Shown in pieces: positions 1 to 11,819 of a DNA stretch of 64,000 nucleotides. The DNA is taken from the NCBI GenBank assembly GCA_024699855.1, contig JAMPIQ010000003.1:9300001-9364000 (forward strand), in the 5' to 3' direction. Within the stretch, counting starts at the first letter, position 1. Each line of letters starts with the position of its first letter. The notes below the pieces were generated by a model that saw only the letters and a program-made list of their open reading frames with translations, was not told the DNA's origin and made no database searches. This DNA is from Aphelenchoides besseyi. Taxonomy: Eukaryota; Nematoda; Chromadorea; Rhabditida; Aphelenchoididae. The position numbers and the translations under genes are program-made.

Positions 1-179
1 CAGCAGCAACATTTGAGTTGATGTCAAAGTTAGTCGCGCTCCTTCTGAACTTCGACACGCCTTCTTTTTGCCTAATTGGCATTCTGCTCTGCATGCACAG
101 CTTTCGGTCTTATGAGATTCCTTTTACTTGATATCGATTGCCGTGTTTGCAATTCAAGTTGTTTGGATCATCATACAGA

Positions 180-1749
180 ATGGTAGGTTTGTGGGTTGCT
201 GGAATGCTATCGGATTTAATTTATTAGCCGCGCAAGAAGAAGTACTTCATCAACAAGAACGAAAAGACCACCACCTATCGTTTAACTTCTGCAACCGAAG
301 TCGCGGACAAACCGAAACCCGTTGGACCTGCGGAGCTCGTTAATGTCGTCCAAGTGACGGAAAACGAGTTGGCAGAACGCGAGAAGTGGGGAATCTACTA
401 CGACGATAACTACGACTATTTAAGTCACTTGAAAGCCAAAGATGAGGTGAATATTTTCATTTGATTGTGATTTCAATTGTCATTTAGGCAGTCGATGTTT
501 TTGATGTGCAGAAGACCGAGATTTTTGTTCCAAAGTCGGCCGTTCAATACCCAACGAAAATCATTGAAGTACGTGGACGTGAGATTCCGTTGGACGTAAA
601 ACGGGACTCAATTCGATCGGTAAAATTTGTATCTTTTGACGACGAGAAAGCGAACAACGTCGACATTGACGTTGAAGCGGACATCGACCCGGAGATTTTG
701 GCAGCGTTGGAGTTGGAAGATGACTGCGATAACGAAGACAACGAATTGGAAGACGATTTTTGCGCCTTGGCCGGTGGATTTGTGATGCCCGAGGGTCGAA
801 GAATCTTCGAGGAAATTCGGAAGACCGCTGAATTAGGCGGAAGTTCTGATGAAGATGAAAGTGATGACGGTACGTCAATTTTCGCTCTTATTTGTATTCT
901 CGTTATTAGATTTTCGGCCAGTTCATTTCAACGGACATGTCGCACCATCACGTTCTATTTTAAAACAATACACTCAAACAAACCCCGACAAAAAGGAGCT
1001 GGATGAGCGATTCAATCAGTTCTACGCCAACATGGAGAACAGTGACGAAGAGGTCGAAGAAGGCGTGGAATACGAGGAAGAGGGTGATGCTGAAGAATAC
1101 GAATATGATGATGAAGAGAATGAGATCGACAATCATCTTCTGGACAACTTTGCGGACGTTTACGAAACGGAAAAAGAGCTGGTAACATATGAGGTTAGTT
1201 TCCATCTACTGCAACATTAAACAATCGTTTCAGAAGCCGGATGAAGAGTCTAAACGCCGCTCCTTGGCCGCCTACATGCGCCAGGAAACCGAAGCCGGTG
1301 AGGAGACGGAGAAAATTGAGGTGGAAGTTCGGTCGAAGAAAGCGCGTTGGGATTGCGAATCGATCGTGTCCACCTACTCAAATCTCTACAACCATCCGAC
1401 GGTGATCCGCGAGCAACCGAAGCGCAAAACTGCCGGTTTGACCAAAAAAGATTTGCGCGAGTTGAATGACGTGAGTTAGAGGTTTGATCGTCATTCAAAT
1501 CGGGTCTTTTAGACGAATGAGCAGATGGACGTCGATATGGTTTCTACGCGTACTGGACGTTCAGTTTGCACAGTTCGATCTCGTGGCGAAACAACCGAAG
1601 AAAGACGGGAACGTAAGAAGGCGGTGAAAGACGAACGTCGAGATCGTCGACAGGAACGTAAAGCCAATCGAGTCGCCTTCAAGGAAGAGAAAAAGAGAAT
1701 GGACGCACAGCGCGGAACCGTGAACGTTCATGGACGTCCGATCAAATAA
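180..1749 (+). CDS. LTV1: LTV1 homologue, 40S ribosomal subunit assembly/export factor
   Basis: Predicted 453-aa protein from six coding exons (180-182, 228-446, 488-869, 910-1193, 1234-1470, 1513-1749). The first coding exon is only the ATG, followed at once by a GTAGGT donor; this start was chosen because it yields the family's basic opening MPRKKKYFINKNEKTTTYRL. Further family marks are the EKWGIYYDDNYDYLSHLK block (the LTV1 'YGVFFDDDYDYLQHL' motif), the ILAALE...NELEDDF acidic segment, long Asp/Glu runs around residues 230-270 and a Lys/Arg-rich C-terminus with repeated ERK/RKA. LTV1 is known to act on late pre-40S particles in nucleus and cytoplasm, helping place uS3 and promoting export. 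The family assignment rests on these blocks and is firm; the exact 5' end is less certain because the ATG exon is so small. Confidence 0.88.
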
Positions 1750-3760
1750 GTCAAAGCGGTGTTTCCTGTTGTTGTTTGTTCCGAATTTTAATAAGATTGT
1801 TTTGTTTAATCGCATGTACGCGAAAGAAAGTCAAAAGCAACTGTTCTTCTTTTTGGATCAATTGACATGAAGTCTGATCATCGATCTACGAGAAACGGAA
1901 TTCATTCACGGAACGCAAATTTCGACCTTCGATTATAATTGCGGGCTTAATTGAATACTCGAAGTCGACTTGTCCTTATCTCTCTCCATTGCACATAATT
2001 GCATTTATTTGGTAGTTGAGAGCAAAGTTGTTGGTTGTGGATCTGTGAAACAGAAATTTTTTCGGCCTTTCTATCGTCAAGAAAATGAATAAAACAACCG
2101 GTCAACTTAACACCTATCGCATTTCAAACTTTCATTTCTCGAATCGACATACAAAGGCTATCAAATTGAATAGCTTTTGGTTGAACTCAAACAGAATAAA
2201 GTAACTGAACGGATTTTGATGGAATATCTTCTTTAGAGTAAGTCTCACAGTGAACAGAAGCGGATACGAGAACGACAATGTTAAAGGCTTTGTGGACCTT
2301 ATAAGTCGCCATTTAATGTTTCCCTAAACGAATTACTTCATATTAGCTGTCTAAACAAATGGTTGTATGTTCTACAGATAATTAATCTTGAAGGTCCGAT
2401 TGAGGAACAGCGATTAACGAAATGTAAATGTTTTCGAATACGTTTGATTTGCTTCAGTTCAGCGCTCAAATTGGATTCTTTTCGGAAGACCATTTCAAGG
2501 TCAAAGAATCGAGCGAAGCGTAGTCTCGTGTAAATCGAATTCCACAGTCGGTCAACAGCACACGTTGACCTTTTCGGTTTTGAAGCACAACGTCTTCAAT
2601 GGTCATTGCATCGTGTTGATCAACGGTGTGTTTTTGCTTAATTATCGAGTGCTCGTGTTGTCTCACTCTTATTTCAATCACCATCTCGAGTTATTGTTCG
2701 TGAGTATTTGGACGCGTTTCCTCGTCTATTCACGACACATAATAGTCGTTCGGGTTTTGTGTTTATTCATTGAACGAATCGTGAGTTTGTTTCACTATTA
2801 CTTTTTTTTATTGTTTATGGCGAGCAGCTCAATAAAAATAGTGGAAAGACGTGAATTAAGAACTTTTGCACTCATGAATTAATCCATTTTTTGAAGGGTT
2901 CAATTGAACGCTTTGATTCGTTGTCCGGCAACACACTTTTGAGTTTGAAATTTGCGTCCGTCGATTCCAAAAATGGCCGTCAAAGCGTCTCATCATTTTT
3001 ATTTGCCAATGTTACCCGTGGGTTTGGCGAATTTGTCTTTTCAGCAAACGGTCTTCTGTTCGCCAAACAGCTTTTTTCAATCAGAAAACCTGTAGACTTC
3101 GAACTCACTGATAGGAATCTAATTAGCGGATCTCGATGTCTAATCGGGCTGCTAACAAGTGAATCGCGGAGGCCGATTCTACCGTCCACTTTTGCGTGCG
3201 GCATTTGCGTGAGATTTCCAGGCGTAACTTTGAAACCTTTTGCGTTCTAGTGTTTTAATCGAAAACCGTTTTGCGTCGATCGTTTGCATTCCTTCTTTTC
3301 CGTGTTGCTCCAAACGATTTGACTGCTCGCGGGGAGAAAATCCTCTGCGTCGGCTCCTGAACCCGACTAGCGAACGTGTCCCCGTTTTACAAAAAAGATC
3401 GGCCCTATTGGGTTATTTTTGGGTAATCGAAAATCTTTTTCTCGCAGCAAGACAGCTCTGATGAGAATCATTGTTTTAGTTTAAAGAAAAAATACGAAAG
3501 CGGCAAAAAAGTGGACGGAACCGCGCTTTCGTGCGAACTTTCGACCACGAGCTTTTTGTACCGCCGCGCACTCGATGGGTGAACGAAAAGCTGCGAAGGC
3601 AGAAAGTTTTCACGTGCGCAAAGTTCGACAAAAGAGCTTTTTACGTTGTTTTGTTCGTCCGATTTTTACGTCTGACGCGATTTGGCCACTGAAATGTCTT
3701 TTTTGCTCAAATACTCCAACATGTTTTTTAAACTTCAGATTTCTAAACGGGTCTTTGCGT
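1750..3760. other. 2.0-kb intergenic stretch, no gene recognised
   Basis: All reading frames here are short, and none has a recognisable domain or joins to another across plausible splice sites. The left end should hold the LTV1 3'UTR. The last 22 bases, after a TTCAG acceptor ending at 3738, look like the 5' leader of the next gene. Confidence 0.5.
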
Positions 3761-6700
3761 ATGATGCGCTTTCACTTGAACGCCGGTGATGATCCGAAAG
3801 GACAAATTTTTGATGGAACGCCAAAACGCTTACAATGGGGACTTATTCTCTGGTTTATTTCGTCGGCGTCTCTTGTGTGTGTCGATGCCATCGATTGGAA
3901 CAGCGACATTGTGCCGACCGCTGAAGAGTTGGAAGCAGCTAAGAAAGACGCATTGAGTCTCTACTTCAAAGACAAAATCGACGATTTGACTTTGTTTCGA
4001 TCGTTCGAGAATATGGAGGAAATCGTTGGAAAGTTTCAAGACGTTACGCTCAAATTGTAAACAGTTCAGTTTATGGTCAAAGATAAGCGGCTGATTGCAG
4101 ACAGAAAAACCACAATTACGATGAAATGACCAAATGGTTGAAAAAATACGCCAACGAGTATCCCAAATTAACTCAACTCTCGTCTGTTGGTCGTTCAGTT
4201 CAGGGCCGACAGTTGTGGGTGATGATCGTTGGATCGAATCCGAAAGTAATCAATAACATGGAAGCGAAAGGAAATCTGGATGTTTCAGGAACATGAGCTT
4301 CTGAGACCTGAGTTCAAATACGTCGGGAATATGCACGGAAACGAAGTCGTCGGTCGTGAAGCGCTCTTGTACTTGATTGCAATTTTATGCGAAAACTACG
4401 GGAAAAATGAGTATCTAACACGTTTGATGAACAACACAAGACTTCACATTATGCCTTCAATGAATCCCGACGGCTACGAATTCGATTTGCCCGGTGATCG
4501 AATTGGATATCAAGTAATTAATCTAAACTTATAATCATCTCCTTCTGTTCAGGGTCGTGCTAATGCTAATGGTATTGATCTCAATCGAAATTTTCCGGCT
4601 CGTTATCCCATGCATAACGATCCGAGCGGTGGAATGCATCCCGAACCAGAAACCGTAGCCGTAATGAATTGGATTCTTTCACAACCCTTCGTTTTATCTG
4701 CGAATCTTCACGGTGGTTCGTTGGTCGCGAATTATCCGTGGGATGACTCCGATACCGGACAGGACGGAATCTACACTGCCTCGCCTGATGATCGACTTTT
4801 CGTTGAGGCCGCTTATCAATACGCGCGAGCTCACAAGAACATGTAAGTGGGTTATTAAAAAGGTTTTTGATTTCAATTTTCTTTATGTGGAAGACCGGAA
4901 GGCGCTGTGGTTTGAGTTCTGATGGCGATAATTTTGCTCATGGAATTACGAACGGTGCGGGTTGGTATCATTTATCTGGTGGAATGCAGGCAAGATATCA
5001 ACGATACGATTAGTATAACAACTTTAAAGGATTGGCAATACGAACACTCAAATTGCATGGAGATAACCATTGAAATGGGTTGTTTCAAGTTTCCAACAGA
5101 CGAAATGATTCCTCGACTTTGGTCCGAACACAAGTACTCACTTTTATCGTACATTGAACTCGTGCATCAAGGAGTCAAAGGAATCGTGAGCGGACCAAAT
5201 GGAGAGCCAGTAGGCAATGCCACTGTTTACATTGTCGAGGGCGGTACAGGGAAGAACGTTACGACCACAGCACTTGGCGAGTTTTGGCGTGTATTAGCAC
5301 CCGGAGATTACAAGGTTTGAAATCGGTACTGATATTGATCAAATTTAAGTTTATAGCTACAAATCAGTCATGAGTTTTATACTGCAGCAACAATCAAGGT
5401 CAAAATCGAAGCTGGAAAGGGAGTAGTGCAAAATGTAACATTAAGCGAAGCTCCATGTGATCAAGACGGTACAGAACAAACGTTTACTTCTCACAACTTT
5501 GTTTTAGACAACACAAAACAGGGTATTTATGTACGCGGTCATGGAGCAGTGAAAGTTGTGGTCACTGGTGCAGATGAAACTGCGGCTCGAGCGCTGAGTG
5601 ATTTTGCCAATCGATCGTGTTCGAAAATCGATGGCTCGTTGAGTGGTTTGACCGTTGAAGCGAAAAAACGAGTTCGAATTCACATTCTTCCGGCTTATGA
5701 GTCTACCGATCATCCGCCGTACATTAAAGCTGTGACACCGGACGCGCTAATTGTTTTGGCATCAGGACCCGCAGATTTAGTTCTCTTCAATGCGGGTGAT
5801 GTGACACCCAAAGCTTTCGAGAAGTCGCTATTTGAAGGAGCGATTAAACGGTAGGTAGTTTAAAACAAAGTTTTTCCATTTCTACGAATGTCGAACTACA
5901 ACTGACAGAGTTCTTCTCAAGCAATCAATGTGCGTTCGTCTGCTTTTGCAAAGTTGTGAACGAGGTCATTTCACGGTCTGATGTTTGTTGTCGGGGTTGT
6001 TTTTTCATCATACGAACATTCATTTCGAATCAGCATAATCCGCTTCAGGGTTATTCGAAATGTTGGAAGTCGGACCTTTTCGATTCCGAACAAATTTTTC
6101 GACCTTCACCCGAGACCTTTTTTCGAGCTTCTGTAGCGGCCGTTTTCGTTTAAAAGCCGACGATCCTTCAAAAACCACCTACGATCTCGGCGACCAAACA
6201 ACGTGAGAACCGCTGATTACGCTTACGAACGCGCGAACTTGCACTTGGTCGTGAATTCGGTTTCTTCTCACGAGTCATGAGGCCGAAAAGACAACTTTCA
6301 GTTTTGAATTAAAAAGTAAATTCCGGATAGTTGGGATCGTTAACCGCTTTCCGTGTTCTAATATACAGTTTTTTCGTTTAATTCTTTGCGTTCGTTTCGA
6401 CCAAAAATTCGCCCACTTTCCCCGTTTGGTCGGAGTTTAATGTGCCGCCAAATGAGAGAAATTAGAAGAACGCAACGACCGGAATGGCCACGAATTGAAA
6501 CGACCCACGGACCCGAAAAGTCATCAGACTGAACGGCCTCCAAATTGCGAGTCCATTGAACGAATCGGCGAGTGGTTTTTTGTTGATTGAATTTCCTAAT
6601 TCTACTCGCGATACGAATACTGTGGTTGAACTCCGAAGGTCGGCCTTTTGTCTTGGATTGAACTTTAATGGCCAACCCAAAGACCATCTGTCTTTTCAAT

Positions 6701-9700
6701 GCCCTTAATTTTTGGTTCGCATTTGTGCTAAGACAACATCGTAGTCAGAAGTGTCTTGCAACATCGTAAATCAATCTCGACCACTCAACTTATCCTTAAA
6801 CCCCATAATTTGGGGGCTAACTGAAAATTTTACCCACTGTTATAACCTTTGTTTAGACTCTTCAATGACAACGACTGTGCAGCCGATGCGAAGGACGTGA
6901 TTCAGGCGTCGTCGGTGGCCGAGACCGTAGATTCACTTTCGCTCAGCAAAACCTTTGAGTTGGGAATTGGGATCGGCTGTTTGGGTGAGAACTCGACATT
7001 AAAAGGCACTTCCCATGGAATCTACGGAATAATCGAGGTCAGTTTTTGTTTATTAAGACCACATGTTCCTTTACTCAAATGCGTTCACTTCTGTGCACTT
7101 CTCCATTTCAAATCTCCCAATCTGTCATGTATCCAGTAATTTGTGTGTGAACCCAAAATGTCAAAACCGTTAAATGTGTGGCACGACATTTAGGAAATGT
7201 TAAAAGCTTTTTTCTACAAACGACACCGCTCAAATCATCACGGCTCAACGCACCATCACAGCAAAAAACATAAACATCACCGTACTCATCACTCCGCCGC
7301 TCTGTTCCCACTCTTAAGGTCAACAGTGAAAGTATATCGTTGAAAAGGCCACCACTCAAAATGCCAATCTCGGGTTTTTACATACGAACTCCGCCTCTCC
7401 ATTTTAATGTTTCGCCACGTCATTGCCATTTGCGCAGCTCCAGTCATCTGTTTTGTCCAAATTTTCGCCAATAATAAAACTCTACGTATCGAACTACGCA
7501 GATCCAATCCTTCATTTCGATTCACCATTCCGGAACTCAATCTCTGGTCTTCCGTTTTTTATCGCAAAATTTTCGTTCTTGACCGTTGAACTTGTTCGCT
7601 TTTTGTCATCGCCGTTTTGTCATCATTGATGCCCCAAATCTTATTCGCTGCGCCAGAGACCAGATGGACATTAAGCGACCACTCGGTTGTGTCCATTAGA
7701 CGCAAAAAAACGACTGGACACTGTTTCTCGAGAGTGGGACGAGAAGGTCTGGTCGCGTTTTATTGTTTGTTGTGACGGAGACTGGGTTTTGAAAATGTGT
7801 TCTTTCTTTTTTTGCTGAGACGGAGACTTTGCGTTCCGCTCGTTTTATATTCCTCTCAAAATTCTTTGCGAAATGTTGCGGTTTGCGATCATGGGAATTG
7901 AACTCGAAAAGCGTGTCCGCGAAAACCATGCGTCGCAATTTTGTTTCTCCATTGACCGTCGAGATTCCCGAATTCGAAGACCGCAGATGAAGAAGAAAAC
8001 CGTGTTCGTAAGATATCTTGAGTTCTTTGAATCCCGACCCTTAACACCTAATCTCATCCAGAATCTACGATCATTCTTATCCTTGACTATATTTCTCTAC
8101 CATTACCTGAATTTGTTCTACATCTCTCGTTAATCAGCACCTCGTAAATGAGCTTCTAAATTAGAGCAAAATAATCTTCAGTTCATTTCTTTGTTACAGT
8201 AACTTAAACTTCGGATCGAAACTCTGTGGTTTCCGTGTTTAAACGCTTTTGAACCTTGGGTTCAAGTGAACGTAAAGTTCCGTCTGTTTCTATCAATCCA
8301 TCGAATTTCAATTGTAAATCTTTGCTTGCTGCGACCCTTTTGATTTCTTTCGTCAACACCCATTCGTTTTTTGTTGATCTCTGGTGTGTCGATTTATTCC
8401 ATTTAACAAAATCTTTGTACCTCTGCGTCTCTATTACTCATCGTCCTCACTATAAGACTGATGTTTTGATATCGTGGGTCATGTTCTTATCGCTCCATCG
8501 AAAACAAACGTGATGGCCAGCCGGTAGACAAACTGATTAATTGCGGCTAATCGTCGTGTGTGGTCAAAAATATGTGACAAACAAGAAGCGAGAAGTGAGT
8601 TATAGGGTGTGATTGAACATTTTATTTGTGTGTGAAATTGGCCGTCAATTGGAGACGTTTATTCGATTGTGTCGTGCCTTTCAATTAAAATGCGAATTCG
8701 ACTTTGTTTCCTATCCTACCGAATACCTCTGCGCCTTCCTCTTCGACTTTCCGCGAGTACACTTGCTCTTATATCTCAGCTGTAACCATTAAGTCTGATG
8801 TTTTAGGAGCTTCTTAATGTGATCAAAGTAGACCGCGTGGAAGAGTTTTCGGTCATTCCATCGGCCAATCCCGCTGACCACTTCACGCCGGCCGAGGCAA
8901 TCGCTTCGACAAGTGTTGGGTTGGATCGACTGCCTTCGAACTTACCATGTCAACCGCGAATGATCGAACGTGGCGACCTCAAACTTTACACAATGGGAGC
9001 TCAGAAAGGACCACATACATTGATTATGTCAATCGAAGAGGTAAAAAAAGGAAACGAACGTTTGACTTTGTTTTAGAAAACAGAAGCGCCGATCTACCAA
9101 CTCGGCAGTCAGCTTTGTGACCAAACAACTAACGCACGTATGTCACCCGACGCGGCTCAAATTAACCGAATTCTGCACCAATCAACAATTGTTCTATTGC
9201 CGCATATTCCACACACTCAACTGGTTTGTCACGACTATCCGACCATTGCTCCATTCCTCAATCTCACTGCCCACGTGTTGCAATTGGTCCCCGAAATCGA
9301 TCTTATTGTCGTAATGGCATCTGGTGGATTGAAAGTACGATACATCGACGCAAGCCCTGGAAGAGTTGGAGAAATTGGGGCCGTTTCAGTGATTCGGGAA
9401 TTAGCCCACTTGTATGTTGAGAACCACGATATGATGAAACAGGTCAGTGCAAATAACAAACTCAACAAAACGACTATTAGTCATCAGTTTATCATCAGAG
9501 AGTTACGGGCGACTTCAAATTCAAAAAGTTGTGCACTTTCGCTGTTGATTGCGACTCTCAGTTTGAGAAGCTAAAGTGCACGTATTAGCATTGCGACGTT
9601 TCATACAAATCAATCAGTCAAATTGAAAGTTAACATCATTGATTTTTCGAATTCCTTGTGATTGAGTCATCACTATTTTGGGTTCCACCCACATCGTTTT

Positions 9701-11131
9701 TGTTAACGTCCACATGTTCGTTTCTTTTTGTCTTAACTGCCGGCCGTCTTCGGTTTGACGTCATTAGCCGTTTTGCTGGGCGGCAGTTTAACGTTCGACT
9801 TTGTTGCTCGTGGGACCCAAAATGAAATAGTTCGATGTTCTTATTCAATTCGGTTTCTTCAATGTCCCGAACAGCATAATCGCTTATTGCTCTTTTCGCT
9901 AATCACTCGACTTTCGAATGAAAGTTTCAAGACAAATTCCGTTTAATTTGCTGCGATCTTTTTGCTGTTTTGACGTCAATTCAATGACAAGTGCACGAAC
10001 GTTGAGCCAACATTCCCTTGACGTGATCAACCGTTCCAAATTTTCCAATTTAAACGGAAAACACTCCTTTCCCTGACATTACGATCACATCAAAGATCGT
10101 GAGCTCGATTTAATTGCTCGTTTCTTCAAAACGTTGAGAAGCCAATTGAAATCACTTGATTACGAGTTGGAAACTCTGTACTTTTAATGCTTACTTAAGT
10201 CAAAAAACAGCTGTCAATCGGATATTGTGGTTTTGTGCGCCAATTACAAAACAATCGAACAAAAGACGTGAATGAATACCAAGCAGAAATTTTATTTTAG
10301 AACGAACAAGACACCTGCGCAAACGATCACAGTCCCGGTCCAGTTCTATCGTCACTTTCCGGTTGGTCCGCCGGAGCGCCGGCCTCTGCCTTTCGTTGGC
10401 CGATTCTGGAAGGCGGAGCTCCGGCTGCACCGGACGTGGTCTTGGTTCAATCGGCCTGTTGTTATCAATTACGTGGGGTTCAACATTTGTACAAAGAGAA
10501 CCGCCGTTCACTACTGGATCTTCTTGATAAAGTAGGTTGAAGGAGGAAAAGACTCACAACTTTGGGTGCTTCAGCGGCTTCAAGGTGTTTCGGGTCGAGT
10601 ATACGATGGAAATGGAAAACCGCTTGCAAATGCAACTTTGACCATCAATCTCGCTGGTTCGGAAAAGAATGTTATGCGAGTAGCTGCGTTGTTCAATGGT
10701 TTCTTTCACATTCCTTTACTGCCGGGAGACTACGAAATGCACGTTGCTGTGAAAGACTATCAAGATTCCGAACATCAAAAGTTTACGGTAGATAAACGGG
10801 TAATTTAAGTTCATCAGATGAATTTTTTAGGTCAAATTAACACGAACTACGCAACTGGATGTTTATCTATGGCGTGAAGGTTCACTGCATATTAGTCGAC
10901 GTACGTTGGCCGCAGTATTAGCATTTGTCGTTTTAATCGGATGTTGTGTAAGTCAATTGTTTTATCACTACTCCAATTTTTCATCTTAAGGTTTACGTAA
11001 ATCGCCGTTGTCGACATCGAATGATGAAAGAGGACTTGAGCGGCTTCGAACGGGTACCATTAAAGGATATGGACGAATTTGAAAGTGATGATGAAGACGA
11101 GATTTTGAACTTTCGGCCAATGAAACGCTAG
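3761..11131 (+). CDS. Carboxypeptidase D-like M14 metallocarboxypeptidase, membrane-anchored, second repeat degenerate
   Basis: Thirteen exons add up in phase to 1,028 aa: 3761-4056, 4101-4245, 4289-4513, 4553-4842, 4902-4989, 5030-5314, 5357-5850, 6857-7037, 8807-9040, 9077-9442, 10575-10799, 10831-10947 and 10991-11131. A hydrophobic signal segment lies at about residues 25-44. Repeat 1 is a complete N/E-type carboxypeptidase: zinc motif NMHGNEVVG, substrate motif DLNRNF, third zinc ligand in [32 protein letters not shown], and catalytic Glu in ITIEMGC, followed by a transthyretin-like domain ([20 protein letters not shown]). Repeat 2 (about residues 470-870) has none of these catalytic motifs but ends in another transthyretin-like domain ([20 protein letters not shown]). 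A membrane span ([17 protein letters not shown]) and a short acidic tail ([12 protein letters not shown]) follow. Such enzymes trim C-terminal Lys/Arg from propeptides in the trans-Golgi/endosomal system. Start chosen at the ATG just after a TTCAG acceptor (3738), suggesting trans-splicing. Introns of 1.0, 1.8 and 1.1 kb show no gene inside. Intron 5 is GC-AG. Confidence 0.87.
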
Positions 11132-11819
11132 ATAACAACTTTCGTTTTTTTCGTAATCACTTGCCATTCTTATCCAATTCAACGGGTATCATTGAAGTTC
11201 GGTTCTTTGCTTTTAACTTACTTTTCGATCTCGAAACTGAATTTGCTGATACGAAAGAACGCGTTCCGTCCAATACGTCGGAAGGTATTTATGGTCTTTG
11301 ACTCTGAGCTTTCCATTTTAATAGCTGGTTGATAGTTGGCTTCATATTCCGTTCTTATCATCAGACTTTGTGTTCGAAAGCCTCAATCATCGATTTTGAA
11401 CCTGTCAGTCAACTTCTTTTCTTCTGTTCGTTTTCGATATTCCCACCACTTTAAATTTATGGTATGTGTACTGTTGAATTTCTGTCTACTCGACAAAAGT
11501 GACTCAATCATCATTTGAATGTAAGAAAGTGCTGGAGACTCTATACTCGTTTTGACTGTTCTATTATCATGCCAAGTTCAATCTTATTGATGATTTCGTT
11601 GTCATTTTTGTGTTATAACTCGTACCTCAAAACAAACTCAATGTTTTCACACAAAGCCAATAAAAACTTGGTATTTTGATAAGTTTATTTAATCGTAGAA
11701 CTGCTGGCAATTTAGAGATCAAACGACTTGAATTAAGAAGTAGACAATTTTGTGTGGTGAACTTAAACGCTAGAGAGACATTAATCGTTTGCTTAAAATA
11801 ATTTTCAACTCGCTACTAA
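11132..11819. other. Tail-to-tail intergenic region
   Basis: This 0.7-kb segment separates the 3' ends of the carboxypeptidase gene (+) and the carbonic-anhydrase-related gene (-), so it should contain both 3'UTRs. No further coding exon or RNA gene is visible. Confidence 0.5.

Noticed and set aside
2466..3461. Several overlapping frames of 70-119 codons
   Set aside because: Mutually overlapping on both strands, not joinable across introns, and without domain similarity.
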